Shown here: positions 24,403-33,316 of the stretch, piece after piece
How positions within the stretch are numbered: the stretch's first letter is position 1
Layout of the letters: every line of letters starts with the position of its first letter
Assembly: GCA_026983775.1 (NCBI GenBank)
Contig: JALSTK010000069.1
Location: forward strand, 1 to 64,000
DNA: 64,000 nt
Direction: 5' to 3'
Origin: Calditrichia bacterium
GTDB taxonomy: Bacteria > Calditrichota > Calditrichia > Calditrichales > Calditrichaceae
Translations under genes and position numbers: made by a program
Notes under the pieces: generated by a model
Database searches by the model: none
What the model was told of the DNA's origin: nothing
The model's input: only the letters and a program-made list of their open reading frames with translations

Positions 24403-25632
24403 ATGTATGATACTTTTTCACGTTTCAACGAATACCTTAGAATGGCATGGGACTCCCTGAAAACCCATAAGTTACGGTCCTTGTTAACCACCCTGGGTAT
24501 TTTAATCGGTGTAACGACGATAATAACCATCTTTACCACCATTCAGGGTTTAAACCAGTATGTATACGGTCAGCTTTCCAACATCGGCGCCTCCACCGTA
24601 TATGTGCAAAAATATCCCTGGGTAATTAAGGGCGATTTCTGGAAATACCGCAATCGTAAGAATATCACTTACAAAGAATACCTGGCCCTTAAAAAATACT
24701 GTACACTGGCCGACCATATTTCACCGGAAGTGTTTTCCGTTAAAAATGTATTCTATAAAAACGAAAGCCTGGACAATATTTTTGTTATCGGGACCAATGA
24801 GCAATATTCTCTTACGGCCAATCTTTTTCCTGCCACCGGCCGTTTCCTGACGGAACTCGATGTGCGCCATAAGCAGTATGTTTGCGTTATCGGCTATGAA
24901 GTGGCCGATCATCTGTTTCATAAAGAAAATCCCATCGGCCGAAAAATCCGGATTGGTTCGGATAAGTATCGCGTCATCGGAATCCTTGAAAAAAAGGGCG
25001 ACTTCTTCGGCCAGAGTATGGATAACTTTATTGTCGTTCCCATCGGCACTTTCCGCCGTGTTTACGGTGGACACCGCGGCTTGCGGGTTGCTTTAATGAC
25101 CAATAACAGTGATGATATGGAAGATATGAAGGATGAAATAAGGGGCATTATGCGTCGGGTACGGAAAACGCCTCCTGATCAGGCCGATGATTTCTCCATC
25201 AATCAGCAGGATATGCTGACCGATCTTTACAATAAACTAACGGCAACCCTGTTTACCATTGTTTTCGTAATCGGCGGTATTTCGCTGCTGGTAGGAGGGA
25301 TAGGCATCATGAATATTATGTTGGTCAGCGTTACCGAACGAACACGGGAGATCGGCATCCGTAAAGCGATTGGAGCCAAACGTTCCCATATCCTCATCCA
25401 ATTCCTGATCGAGAGTATCCTTATTGCTTCGGTGGGAGGAGTGCTTGGAATTATCTTAGGCTTCTTCGCCGGTAATCTGGTTCTGGCTCAGATGGATTTG
25501 AGTATGGGAGTCAGCTTACTTTCCATCCTGATCGGCTTCGGTTTTTCGTCTTTGGTCGGTATTATCGCCGGCTTTTATCCGGCTCGTAAAGCGGCCGGTT
25601 TAAATCCCATTGATTCTTTACGTTATGAATAG
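24403..25632 (+). CDS. MacB-type ABC permease 1 (FtsX fold)
   Basis: A 409-residue permease: first membrane helix about 25-47 (LRSLLTTLGILIGVTTIITIFTTI), a periplasmic MacB_PCD domain (about 48-270), and three C-terminal helices. IMNIMLVSVTERTREIGIRKAIGAKRSHILIQFLIES is the FtsX/MacB cytoplasmic elbow. The last residues, YPARKAAGLNPIDSLRYE, match the family ending. It likely pairs with the second permease 11 bp downstream as a heterodimer. Confidence 0.93.
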   Translation: MYDTFSRFNEYLRMAWDSLKTHKLRSLLTTLGILIGVTTIITIFTTIQGLNQYVYGQLSNIGASTVYVQKYPWVIKGDFWKYRNRKNITYKEYLALKKYCTLADHISPEVFSVKNVFYKNESLDNIFVIGTNEQYSLTANLFPATGRFLTELDVRHKQYVCVIGYEVADHLFHKENPIGRKIRIGSDKYRVIGILEKKGDFFGQSMDNFIVVPIGTFRRVYGGHRGLRVALMTNNSDDMEDMKDEIRGIMRRVRKTPPDQADDFSINQQDMLTDLYNKLTATLFTIVFVIGGISLLVGGIGIMNIMLVSVTERTREIGIRKAIGAKRSHILIQFLIESILIASVGGVLGIILGFFAGNLVLAQMDLSMGVSLLSILIGFGFSSLVGIIAGFYPARKAAGLNPIDSLRYE

Positions 25633-25643
25633 GACCGAATAAG

Positions 25644-26870
25644 ATGTTGCTCGAAGAAAATTTATCGATTGCCATTTCACAGATAAGGGTCGGCAAGCTA
25701 CGCTCGTTTTTAACCGCCCTCGGGATTACAATCGGTATAGGAACCGTTATCTTCATTGTTGCTATTTTAGAGGGATATAATCGATCCATATCAAAAGAGC
25801 TTAATATCTTAGGTGCCAATACCTTCCAGGTCCAGCGGGACGATCCTTTAAAAAGCAATGATCATCGCAGAACACAAAAAAAACGGAAAAATTTAAAGAG
25901 GAACCTGGTCAATGCGATCCGTACTCATTGCAATCTGGTGGAAGCCGTAGCCGCAGAAGTTTCCCGCAGCGGTGTAATTCTCTCTTACAAAGACAAACAT
26001 ACCAATCCCAATATGAATGTAACCGGAAGCGAACCGGACTTTTTTATTAACAACGGTTACTTTACTTCCGAAGGAAGAATTCTGGCCGGCGAAGACATCT
26101 TGTTACACCGACGCGTCGTAGTCCTGGGTATGGATGCGGTCGACGTCCTTTTCCCATTTGAGGATCCCCTCGGTAAGTTTATCAAAATCAAAGGGGTCAA
26201 ATTCAGAGTAATCGGGATACTTGAAAAGATGGGCAATAGCACCTTCGGCCAAAGTCGGGATAACACGATGGTTATCCCTATCACCTCATTCGAACAGCTC
26301 TGGGGTAAAAACCGCTCTGTAAAATTAACGGTGCGGGTCAAATCCGGAGCCGATTTCGATCAGGCCATAAGCCAGGTGATCGGGGTCTTACGCAAGGAAC
26401 GTAAAGTTCCTCCCGGGGCCGATAATGACTTTGCTATCTTTTCCAACGAAACTCTGGAAAATTCTTTTAATAAAATTGCCGATCAGGTCAAATTGGTTGC
26501 CATCTTATTGGGTATGATTTCATTGCTGGTAGGCAGCATCGGTGTCATGAATATTATGCTGGTAACCGTTACCGAGCGAACGCGGGAAATCGGCATTCGT
26601 AAGGCTATCGGCGCCCGGCAGGGAACCATTATGATGCAATTTCTGAATGAAGCCATTGTCTTAACTGTTATCGGCGGACTTATCGGTATCTTACTCGGCT
26701 TTGCTTTGGCCGGACTGGTTGCCATGCTGCTGAAAATCCCTTTTGTCATTCCGGTTTGGGTCGTGGTCAGTTCTCTGGTGGTTACCGCCATCGTGGGATT
26801 GGGTGCCGGGCTCTACCCTGCGGCCAGGGCAGCCAAAATGAATCCCATCAATGCCCTGCGCTATGAGTAA
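25644..26870 (+). CDS. MacB-type ABC permease 2 (FtsX fold)
   Basis: A 408-residue paralogue of the preceding permease with the same layout (one N-terminal helix, periplasmic domain, three C-terminal helices) and the same IMLVTVTERTREIGIRKAIGAR elbow and INALRYE ending. The periplasmic domains of the two have diverged; this one has a Lys/Arg-rich insert (RRTQKKRKNLKRN, about 74-86). Two non-identical MacB permeases with one ATPase suggest an asymmetric exporter; substrate unknown. Confidence 0.93.
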   Translation: MLLEENLSIAISQIRVGKLRSFLTALGITIGIGTVIFIVAILEGYNRSISKELNILGANTFQVQRDDPLKSNDHRRTQKKRKNLKRNLVNAIRTHCNLVEAVAAEVSRSGVILSYKDKHTNPNMNVTGSEPDFFINNGYFTSEGRILAGEDILLHRRVVVLGMDAVDVLFPFEDPLGKFIKIKGVKFRVIGILEKMGNSTFGQSRDNTMVIPITSFEQLWGKNRSVKLTVRVKSGADFDQAISQVIGVLRKERKVPPGADNDFAIFSNETLENSFNKIADQVKLVAILLGMISLLVGSIGVMNIMLVTVTERTREIGIRKAIGARQGTIMMQFLNEAIVLTVIGGLIGILLGFALAGLVAMLLKIPFVIPVWVVVSSLVVTAIVGLGAGLYPAARAAKMNPINALRYE

Positions 26871-26997
26871 CGCTGAATTCGACCTACTAAATTCAAATTT
26901 TTATCCTACCCGGCTGAGCAGGATGATTATTAATCCATCGAGGCAATTGAATTTCTGCTCTCGAAAATGTTATTTTTCGGTTGTTTAAAACGATACA

Positions 26998-28398
26998 TCA
27001 GAACAGGATTAAATCGAAGTGATGAGGAAGACGTACGGAAAGGCCGCCCTCTGAGATATGGGCGGAAGCGATCGGTTTTTCCTGCCATTGCAGAACATAG
27101 TAACCCTCATCCGAATCAGGATAGGGTATCCGTCCACCGGCAAAGAGCTTCTTCATTTGTATGCCGGTTAATTCGAATCTCCGCTTTGTGATTTCATTTC
27201 CCAAGACCTGAACACTTTGATTAAATAACTTCCAGCCGTGCATCTTATCTTCGGCCAGCAATAATCCGCTACTCACAAAACCATCTTTCGGAACCCGGAT
27301 AATCGACGGATTGATCATCCAAATACGTTTTCTGGTACGGATATATCTAAAAGCAGTCCAAAAGGATTCACGAATACCATATTGAACCGATAACCGTTTC
27401 AAATCATCTGCAAGAACCGGGTCGTTCCATGATCGGGTAGGCTGCCATGCATCCCGGTTGAAAGTCCATGATTTGTGGGATCCTGTTTTTCTGAGTTTAA
27501 CAATAAAAAATCCTTCCATATTTTGCTTATGCGGCATAACCCGAACGGCCCGGTTCAGGGTTGCACTGAGCTTCTGGCCCTGAAAGGAGGTGATTCCCCG
27601 ATCGAAAGAAGTGGGATCGATTTCCGTTATTTCTTCGATCTTCAGCGGATAGGTATCGATTATACGCTGGACGAGCAATTCATTCTCCTCCGGCAAAATA
27701 GAACAGGTCGAGTAGACCAGCAGGCCGCCTATTTTCAGTGCCTTGTATGCTGAGATCAGCAACTGTTCCTGCAAGCGGACCATCTTTTCTAATTTGGCAG
27801 GAGACCACCAGTGTTCGATTTCCGGATTTTCCGCCAGAGTGCCTGTTGCCGTGCAAGGAGCGTCCAACAGAATTTTATCAAAAAACTCCGGCCACAGACG
27901 CCCGATCTGTTCTCCGGGCAAATGGGTGATTACCTGATTAAGTGCTCCTGCTTTTTGCAGATTGGCATTCAAAGGTTGAAGTCGTTTGCGGGAATGGTCG
28001 TTAACCAACAGGAAGCCCCGGTTCTTCATCAGAGCCGCTAACTGGGTTGCCTTGGAACCCGGGGCCGCCGCCATATCCAGAACCTTGTCTTCAGGAAGCG
28101 GATTCAGTACCAGCGGTGGAATTTGAGAAGAGAGGCCCTGATATTGGAAATATCCCAGAAAAAAATCGAGCGAATGGCTTAAACGGACCTCCTCTTCTTT
28201 CAGAATAAAACCGTGCGGATTGAAAGAAATACGATCTAAAGCGGGGCCGAGCTGTTTCCATCGAACACGAAATTTATCCGCATCCATTTTCAACGTATTG
28301 ACCCGAATGGCACGCGGTTCCGGTCCGGCCTGCAGGAAACTTTGAAAATCAGGCCCTAAAAATGATTTGAGATATTCTCTTAATTCGCAATTTTCCAT
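26998..28398 (-). CDS. RsmB/RsmF (NOL1/NOP2/Sun) family RNA m5C methyltransferase
   Basis: A 466-residue SAM-dependent RNA cytosine-5 methyltransferase. N-terminal RNA-binding part contains RAIRVNTLKMD. Motif I is VLDMAAAPGSKATQLAALM (about 108-126). The motif IV cysteine is in LLDAPCTATG and the second catalytic Cys in YSTCSILPEENELLV. A C-terminal domain of about 150 residues, unlike the PUA region of E. coli RsmF only in detail, follows. Whether the target is 16S C1407 or another site cannot be told. It converges with the ABC operon. Confidence 0.88.
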   Translation of the reverse strand: MENCELREYLKSFLGPDFQSFLQAGPEPRAIRVNTLKMDADKFRVRWKQLGPALDRISFNPHGFILKEEEVRLSHSLDFFLGYFQYQGLSSQIPPLVLNPLPEDKVLDMAAAPGSKATQLAALMKNRGFLLVNDHSRKRLQPLNANLQKAGALNQVITHLPGEQIGRLWPEFFDKILLDAPCTATGTLAENPEIEHWWSPAKLEKMVRLQEQLLISAYKALKIGGLLVYSTCSILPEENELLVQRIIDTYPLKIEEITEIDPTSFDRGITSFQGQKLSATLNRAVRVMPHKQNMEGFFIVKLRKTGSHKSWTFNRDAWQPTRSWNDPVLADDLKRLSVQYGIRESFWTAFRYIRTRKRIWMINPSIIRVPKDGFVSSGLLLAEDKMHGWKLFNQSVQVLGNEITKRRFELTGIQMKKLFAGGRIPYPDSDEGYYVLQWQEKPIASAHISEGGLSVRLPHHFDLILF

Positions 28399-28477
28399 TC
28401 GTTTTTCTTATTTCGCTGTAGAAGAAAAGGGGGGCTGACCCAATGAGAATGCACTAAGAAGCTTCCCGGACCCGGAA

Positions 28478-29560
28478 TCAGATCCGAACCGTATCCAGAG
28501 CCAGGTTATTGAATTCCTGACGAATACGCAGATAGTGACGTCGCATCAGACGGTTGGAGCGGATGCCGACCATAGCCAGAAAATATTCCCGACGAATGAT
28601 CGATCGTGATATCTTAATTTTTTCCGAGCCGAGCAGGGCCAGTGTATTTTGCTGAATCTTCTCCAGAGTGCGCATGGCCCAAAATACGGGTAGGATGCAA
28701 AACATTCGAATCTGCGATTCTTCCTTTGGTATAAGCAGAATATAATTCATCGCGTTATCCAGATGATGCACGGCATTTTGAATCAGTTCGTTGAACAGTT
28801 CTTCCGCTTTATCCGCATTCTCCCGATCAAAAATCGAATCCCGGCTTAACCGGTACTTTTCCAACAATTCATCGGGAATATAAGATTGTCCGCGACGCAA
28901 ATCGGTAGTCATGTCACGAATGATATTCACCAGTTGCAGTCCCTTACCAAATGATCCGGCCAAATTTTCCATTTTTTTCTTTAGGGGAGGCGTTATCTTA
29001 TGCGAATAGTAGGAGAATAATTCCGTCAATAAATAGCCCACCGTACCGGCCACATAATAGGTATATTCATCCAGTTCTTTCATGGATTTAAGGAAGGTAA
29101 AGCGGGGCCTTTTGGCTTCCTGGGCATATTTCTGCATCCCCAGGGACATCTCCACAACCCACCTGGAAATATGTTTTTGAACGGTTAGAGAAAAAGACCG
29201 GAATACATTCAGAACTCTGGGCAGATGGTATACCAACTCATCATCTGCAGATTTACGGGGTAGAACAGCTACACCCTTCATAAACGCTTCCTGAGACAGC
29301 GGTCGGTTCTCTGTAAAGATGCGGGCATATCCGGTAAGTAGTTGACGCTTTTTCTCATAATTCAGGTCCGGGCTGTCTTCCACCGTATCGGCGATACGAC
29401 ACAGGAGATAGGCAACGGTTACCGGAACTTCGAGTATTTGGGGCAAGAGTCGAATGGTCGGAGCAAAAGTCCTCGAAACTTTAGGCAGCATTTCCTTACA
29501 ATACAGAACATCTGCCTCCACCCGGGTTATTTTTTCTTTTCCAAAAGATAAATTGTACAT
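28478..29560 (-). CDS. Squalene/phytoene synthase family enzyme
   Basis: A 360-residue prenyl synthase that joins two prenyl diphosphates head to head. First Asp-rich motif DTVED (about 64-68) in LLCRIADTVEDSPDL, preceded by SRTFAPTIRLLP, the substrate-binding S-R-T-F. The second motif reads NIIRDMTTDLRRGQSYIP (about 216-233), where most family members have DxxED; the final Glu is replaced by Thr. GTVGYLLTELF near 175 is typical. Product (squalene, dehydrosqualene or phytoene) cannot be set from sequence. No carotenoid desaturase or hopene cyclase lies in this window. Confidence 0.85.
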   Translation of the reverse strand: MYNLSFGKEKITRVEADVLYCKEMLPKVSRTFAPTIRLLPQILEVPVTVAYLLCRIADTVEDSPDLNYEKKRQLLTGYARIFTENRPLSQEAFMKGVAVLPRKSADDELVYHLPRVLNVFRSFSLTVQKHISRWVVEMSLGMQKYAQEAKRPRFTFLKSMKELDEYTYYVAGTVGYLLTELFSYYSHKITPPLKKKMENLAGSFGKGLQLVNIIRDMTTDLRRGQSYIPDELLEKYRLSRDSIFDRENADKAEELFNELIQNAVHHLDNAMNYILLIPKEESQIRMFCILPVFWAMRTLEKIQQNTLALLGSEKIKISRSIIRREYFLAMVGIRSNRLMRRHYLRIRQEFNNLALDTVRI

Positions 29561-29680
29561 AGTAAATTTAATTTAAGAAAAAATCTCTCATACTGAAAAT
29601 ATTTCCATTTTTAATTCGTAGCGTATATTCTCTTCCCGCCTGAAGTGCTGCTGTTTAGTTCAACATTTTAATTTTTATTT

Positions 29681-30628
29681 TCATTCCCATTCCTTTGAAA
29701 AATGATTCTGTAATGCGATACGCACATTACGTAAAAAATTCTTAGGACCGGCTCTAAAAACAGGTGTCTTTTTAAATCGTTTTTTGAACTGCTCATCACT
29801 CATTTGTACTAAACGGGTTAACTCCGGTTCAATATTATCTGCCTCCGGGAAATATCCGGTTTCTTTCGTTTCTCTGGCAAATGAATTCCAGGGACAGACC
29901 TCCTGACAGATATCGCAGCCGAAAATCCAGTTTCCCATTTTAGCGGCCAACTCTCCGGCAATCGGTTTATCCCGATGCTCGATAGTCAGATAAGAGATAC
30001 ATTTCCTTGCGTCCAGCTTATAGGGCTGCAAAGCCCCTGTCGGGCACGCATCAATGCATGCCGTGCATCGTCCGCAATAATCCGTAAGCGGTTCATCGCA
30101 AATAAGTTCCTTATTTACGATCAATTCTCCCAAAAAGATCCATGATCCCATTTCCCTGGTGAGAAGATTGGTATTCTTACCCTGCCAACCGATCCCGGCC
30201 TGCCGGGCCCAGAGCTTTTCCTGCACAGGAGCGCTATCTACAAATAAACGACCTTCAAGGGTTGGTTCGATCTGACGCAGTTCACTTAGAAGAAGTTTCA
30301 ACTTCTTTCTCATTATTTTATGATAATCATGGCCCCAGGCGTAACGGCTAATTTTACCTTTTGCCGTATCCCGGGAATGATCCACCGGAGTGTAATAATT
30401 ATGGGCAACCACTACTACCGATTTGGCAGAGGGATATAATTTGGTAACATCCAGACGCTTCTCGAGATATCGTTCCATCCAGTGCATCTCTCCCTGAAAT
30501 CCATCTTGCAGCCATTCCCGTAAATAAGATGCATTCCGTAAGGGACGCGCGGCGGCAATGCCCACTTTATCAAAACCAATAGCTCGTGCCTTTTCTTTAA
30601 TCAATGCACTTAATCCGGATCGCTCCAT
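29681..30628 (-). CDS. queG: Epoxyqueuosine reductase
   Basis: A 315-residue cobalamin-dependent enzyme for the last step of queuosine synthesis on tRNA. The N-terminal half holds FDKVGIAAARPL and the DUF1730 region with SRYAWGHDYHKIMRKKL. Two [4Fe-4S] motifs follow: CGRCTACIDACPTGAL (about 187-202) and CDICQEVCPWN (about 237-247). It lacks the HEAT extension of longer forms. Queuosine synthesis also starts from GTP cyclohydrolase, and folE lies 5.7 kb away, though in a different operon. Confidence 0.94.
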   Translation of the reverse strand: MERSGLSALIKEKARAIGFDKVGIAAARPLRNASYLREWLQDGFQGEMHWMERYLEKRLDVTKLYPSAKSVVVVAHNYYTPVDHSRDTAKGKISRYAWGHDYHKIMRKKLKLLLSELRQIEPTLEGRLFVDSAPVQEKLWARQAGIGWQGKNTNLLTREMGSWIFLGELIVNKELICDEPLTDYCGRCTACIDACPTGALQPYKLDARKCISYLTIEHRDKPIAGELAAKMGNWIFGCDICQEVCPWNSFARETKETGYFPEADNIEPELTRLVQMSDEQFKKRFKKTPVFRAGPKNFLRNVRIALQNHFSKEWE

Positions 30629-31004
30629 AAAACCCTTTAAATTTTGTTAACGGATTTATTAAAAAAAGTATTTTGAATCCCTGTCTAAGGTACTCTCCCC
30701 GCTTTGCGAGCAATAACGTCGTGTAGTGGAGACAGCTTTGCCGGAATGTTCTTCTATGGTCATGCACGGCTTGACCGGGCATCCAGACCTGTTGTGCCGC
30801 CGACCGCATTGGGCATGGGAAAGTTACCTCTGTCTTTTCAAAAAGTTTAGTTTGTTACGTTGAATTCTTCTCCTTAGAGAGCTGTTTTTCCGGACATTTG
30901 GTTAATCCAATAATTTTTCACTCGAAAATGTCAAGATATTTTCGTATCTTAGATTTTTTGAAAGAGTATTCCAAAACCGCTGCTATTTTAAGGAAGGAGA
31001 GAAT
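30629..31004. repeat. Intergenic region with two degenerate REP-like palindromes
   Basis: On the minus strand about 30688-30720 (CGTTATTGCTCGCAAAGCGG) and on the plus strand 30759-30785 (GTCATGCACGGCTTGACCGG, then GCATCCAG) resemble two intergenic palindrome types common in Alphaproteobacteria and some other phyla. The second folds as ATGC-CGG/CCG-GCAT. No gene was recognised. The pepF promoter and SD AAGGAGAG precede 31005. Confidence 0.45.
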
Positions 31005-32888
31005 ATGAAACAACTAACCGGAGTCTTATTTATGATTTTACTTTTATTTTCATCTGTCGTTCAGGCCGGGGATGCCAGTAAATCCCGTTCGCAAATTCCG
31101 GATAAATACAAATGGAATTTAACGGATCTATACCCCAATGTCGAAGCCTGGAAAGCGGGGAAGACTGAGGTGGAGGGTATGATCGGTCAGTTCAAAGCCT
31201 TTAAGGGCACACTGGATCAATCCGCCGAACAGCTCTATAAGTGTCTGGATTTTTCATCCAAAGTATGGAAAGAATATATGCGCTTATCTTCCTATGCCGG
31301 CAAACTTTCCGATCAGGATACGCGGGAAGCAGGTCCTTTGGCCATGACCCAGGAAATCGGACAATTGGGGACCAAGCTAAGCGCGGCTTCATCCTTTATT
31401 GATCCCGAGATTTTGGCCATGAATAAACAGACCATTACAAAGTTTATGGCCCAGGAGCCAAAACTGAAAATTTATGCGCACTACATTGATGATATTCAAA
31501 GACGGAAAGCCCACACTCTTTCTGCCAGGGAAGAAAAAATTATTGCCGATGCCGGTATTATGAGCGACACTCCCTATGATGTATACGGTATTTTTAAGAA
31601 TGCCGATATGCCGCGACCGGAAATCACTCTGAAAAAAGGTAAAAAAGTGCGCTTAGATGACGCCGCCTATACGTTGTACCGGGCCAGTGAAGACCGCAAT
31701 CTCCGTAAAGAAGTGTTCGAACAATTCTTCGGCTCCTACAAAAAATTCGAGCGCACCTTCGGGACCGAGCTGAACGGTGAAGTTCGTAAAGACCTTTTCT
31801 ACAAAAATGCCCGCAAGTACAATTCCTGTTTGGAGAGTGCTCTGGACGGCCCGAACGTACCCACTTCGGTTTACCATAATCTGATTGAAACCATACATAA
31901 AAATTTACCGCTTTTGCATCGTTATCTTAATTTGCGCAAAAAGATGCTCGGTTTAAAGGATTTGCACTATTATGACATGTATCCTTCTCTGGTTAAAAAA
32001 GTGGATATGTCCTATACGGTGGAAGAGGCTGAGGCCCTCGTTAAAAAAGCGCTGGCACCATTGGGGCCTCAATACGAAAGCGTCATCAACGAGGCTTTTA
32101 CGCATCGCTGGATAGATATTTATCCTACTACAGGGAAGCGTTCCGGAGCCTATTCATCAGGCAGCGCGTATGACGTGCATCCGTATATCTTGCTTAACTT
32201 TAACGGTAAATATGATGATGTGAGCACCATGGCCCACGAACTGGGTCATACCATGCACAGCTATTTTTCCAACAAGAATCAACCCTTTGTTAATTCGCAT
32301 TATCCCATTTTTCTGGCGGAAGTAGCCTCGATTACCAATGAATCTTTGCTGATCGATTATGTACTGAAGCACACCAAGGATCCGCAAAAACGACTTTCTC
32401 TGCTCGGTAACCAGTTGGAAACTTTTCGTACCACTCTGTTCCGCCAAACCCAATTTGCGGAATTCGAATTGAAAATCCATGAAATGGCCGAAAAGGGTGA
32501 AGCGCTGACCGGCGAAAAACTATCCAGGGTCTATCTCAATATTCTAAAAGATTATTACGGCGCTGACCAGGGTATCACTAAAATCGAAGATCTGTATGCC
32601 ATCGAATGGGCTTACATCCCTCATTTTTACTATAATTTCTATGTATTTCAATATGCCACATCGCTTTGTGCGGCAACGGCTGTTTCCACCAAAATTTTAA
32701 AAGAGGGCCCCACCATGCGCGATCGCTATATTAAAAATTTTCTGAGCGCGGGCGACTCGGATTATCCCATTCCCATTCTGAAAAGCATCGGTGTGGATAT
32801 GACCACGGAAGTTCCTTATCAAATGGCCATGAAAAAAATGAAAAATATCATGGACGAAATCGACAAAATACTCCAGACGAAAAAATAA
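31005..32888 (+). CDS. pepF: Exported oligoendopeptidase F (M3 metallopeptidase)
   Basis: A 627-residue zinc peptidase with a clear signal peptide (MKQLTGVLFMILLLFSSVVQA), unlike cytosolic PepF proteins. Domain core: IPDKYKWNLTDLYPNVEAW (about 31-49), an M3 N-lobe, and zinc motif HELGHTMHS with His411, Glu412 and His415. The third ligand Glu is in FLAEVASITNES about 25 residues on. It would degrade oligopeptides in the periplasm or outside, fitting a peptide- and amino-acid-using lifestyle. Single-gene unit with its own terminator. Confidence 0.92.
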   Translation: MKQLTGVLFMILLLFSSVVQAGDASKSRSQIPDKYKWNLTDLYPNVEAWKAGKTEVEGMIGQFKAFKGTLDQSAEQLYKCLDFSSKVWKEYMRLSSYAGKLSDQDTREAGPLAMTQEIGQLGTKLSAASSFIDPEILAMNKQTITKFMAQEPKLKIYAHYIDDIQRRKAHTLSAREEKIIADAGIMSDTPYDVYGIFKNADMPRPEITLKKGKKVRLDDAAYTLYRASEDRNLRKEVFEQFFGSYKKFERTFGTELNGEVRKDLFYKNARKYNSCLESALDGPNVPTSVYHNLIETIHKNLPLLHRYLNLRKKMLGLKDLHYYDMYPSLVKKVDMSYTVEEAEALVKKALAPLGPQYESVINEAFTHRWIDIYPTTGKRSGAYSSGSAYDVHPYILLNFNGKYDDVSTMAHELGHTMHSYFSNKNQPFVNSHYPIFLAEVASITNESLLIDYVLKHTKDPQKRLSLLGNQLETFRTTLFRQTQFAEFELKIHEMAEKGEALTGEKLSRVYLNILKDYYGADQGITKIEDLYAIEWAYIPHFYYNFYVFQYATSLCAATAVSTKILKEGPTMRDRYIKNFLSAGDSDYPIPILKSIGVDMTTEVPYQMAMKKMKNIMDEIDKILQTKK

Positions 32889-32907
32889 TCTTCCCTTTAA
32901 TTCGCAG

Positions 32908-32943
32908 AAGGCCCTTCCCTAAAAAGCGGACGGGCCTTTTTTA
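32908..32943 (+). terminator. Rho-independent terminator after pepF
   Basis: AAGGCCC (32908-32914) pairs with GGGCCTT (32932-32938) and is followed by a T-run into 32943. Confidence 0.8.
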
Positions 32944-32990
32944 TTTTGAGAATACCTGTATCGATTCCCCTGGTAACTGTTATAAAACAA

Positions 32991-33251
32991 TTATTCCGCG
33001 GATCGTTGCCTGGCTTGTTGAATAAGATCCAGTAAGGAAGCCATCCGATTCGGTGCCGGTTTTATCAGGTATTCCACCTCCCTCGGTTTAAAATTTTCCC
33101 GCATATAAGCGCCGATATCCAATTTTTCATGCCAGCAATCAAAAATTAAGGGGCAGGGATACCCTTCATGTTCACTTCGACAGTAGACAAATTTTAAATG
33201 ATGACCCAGTTTACGACAATATATTTCTTTTTCATCAAATTGTTCGATCAT
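32991..33251 (-). CDS. Small conserved four-cysteine protein
   Basis: About 86 residues. The start is set at 33251 (MIEQFDEKEIYC) because of SD-like AGAGGT just upstream; a longer opening to 33299 has no SD. Four Cys lie at C-x11-C-x8-C-x5-C (YCRKLGHHLKFVYCR, GYPCPLIFDCW). The same CRxLGHxLxFxYCRS...PCxxIxDCW pattern is known to me from uncharacterised proteins of Deltaproteobacteria and relatives. It could hold zinc or an Fe-S cluster. It lies 17 bp upstream of the trpB2 stop side, same strand. Confidence 0.7.
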   Translation of the reverse strand: MIEQFDEKEIYCRKLGHHLKFVYCRSEHEGYPCPLIFDCWHEKLDIGAYMRENFKPREVEYLIKPAPNRMASLLDLIQQARQRSAE

Positions 33252-33316
33252 TATTTTACCTCTGTATGAGAACAATCCACCCGCAGAGCAAAGCCCCACG
33301 GGCAGAGATTGTCTTT

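Noticed and set aside
26871-26997. Terminator between the ABC operon and the m5C methyltransferase
   Set aside because: ATCCT/AGGAT arms are only 5 bp with a 12-nt loop and no T-run; not good enough to list.
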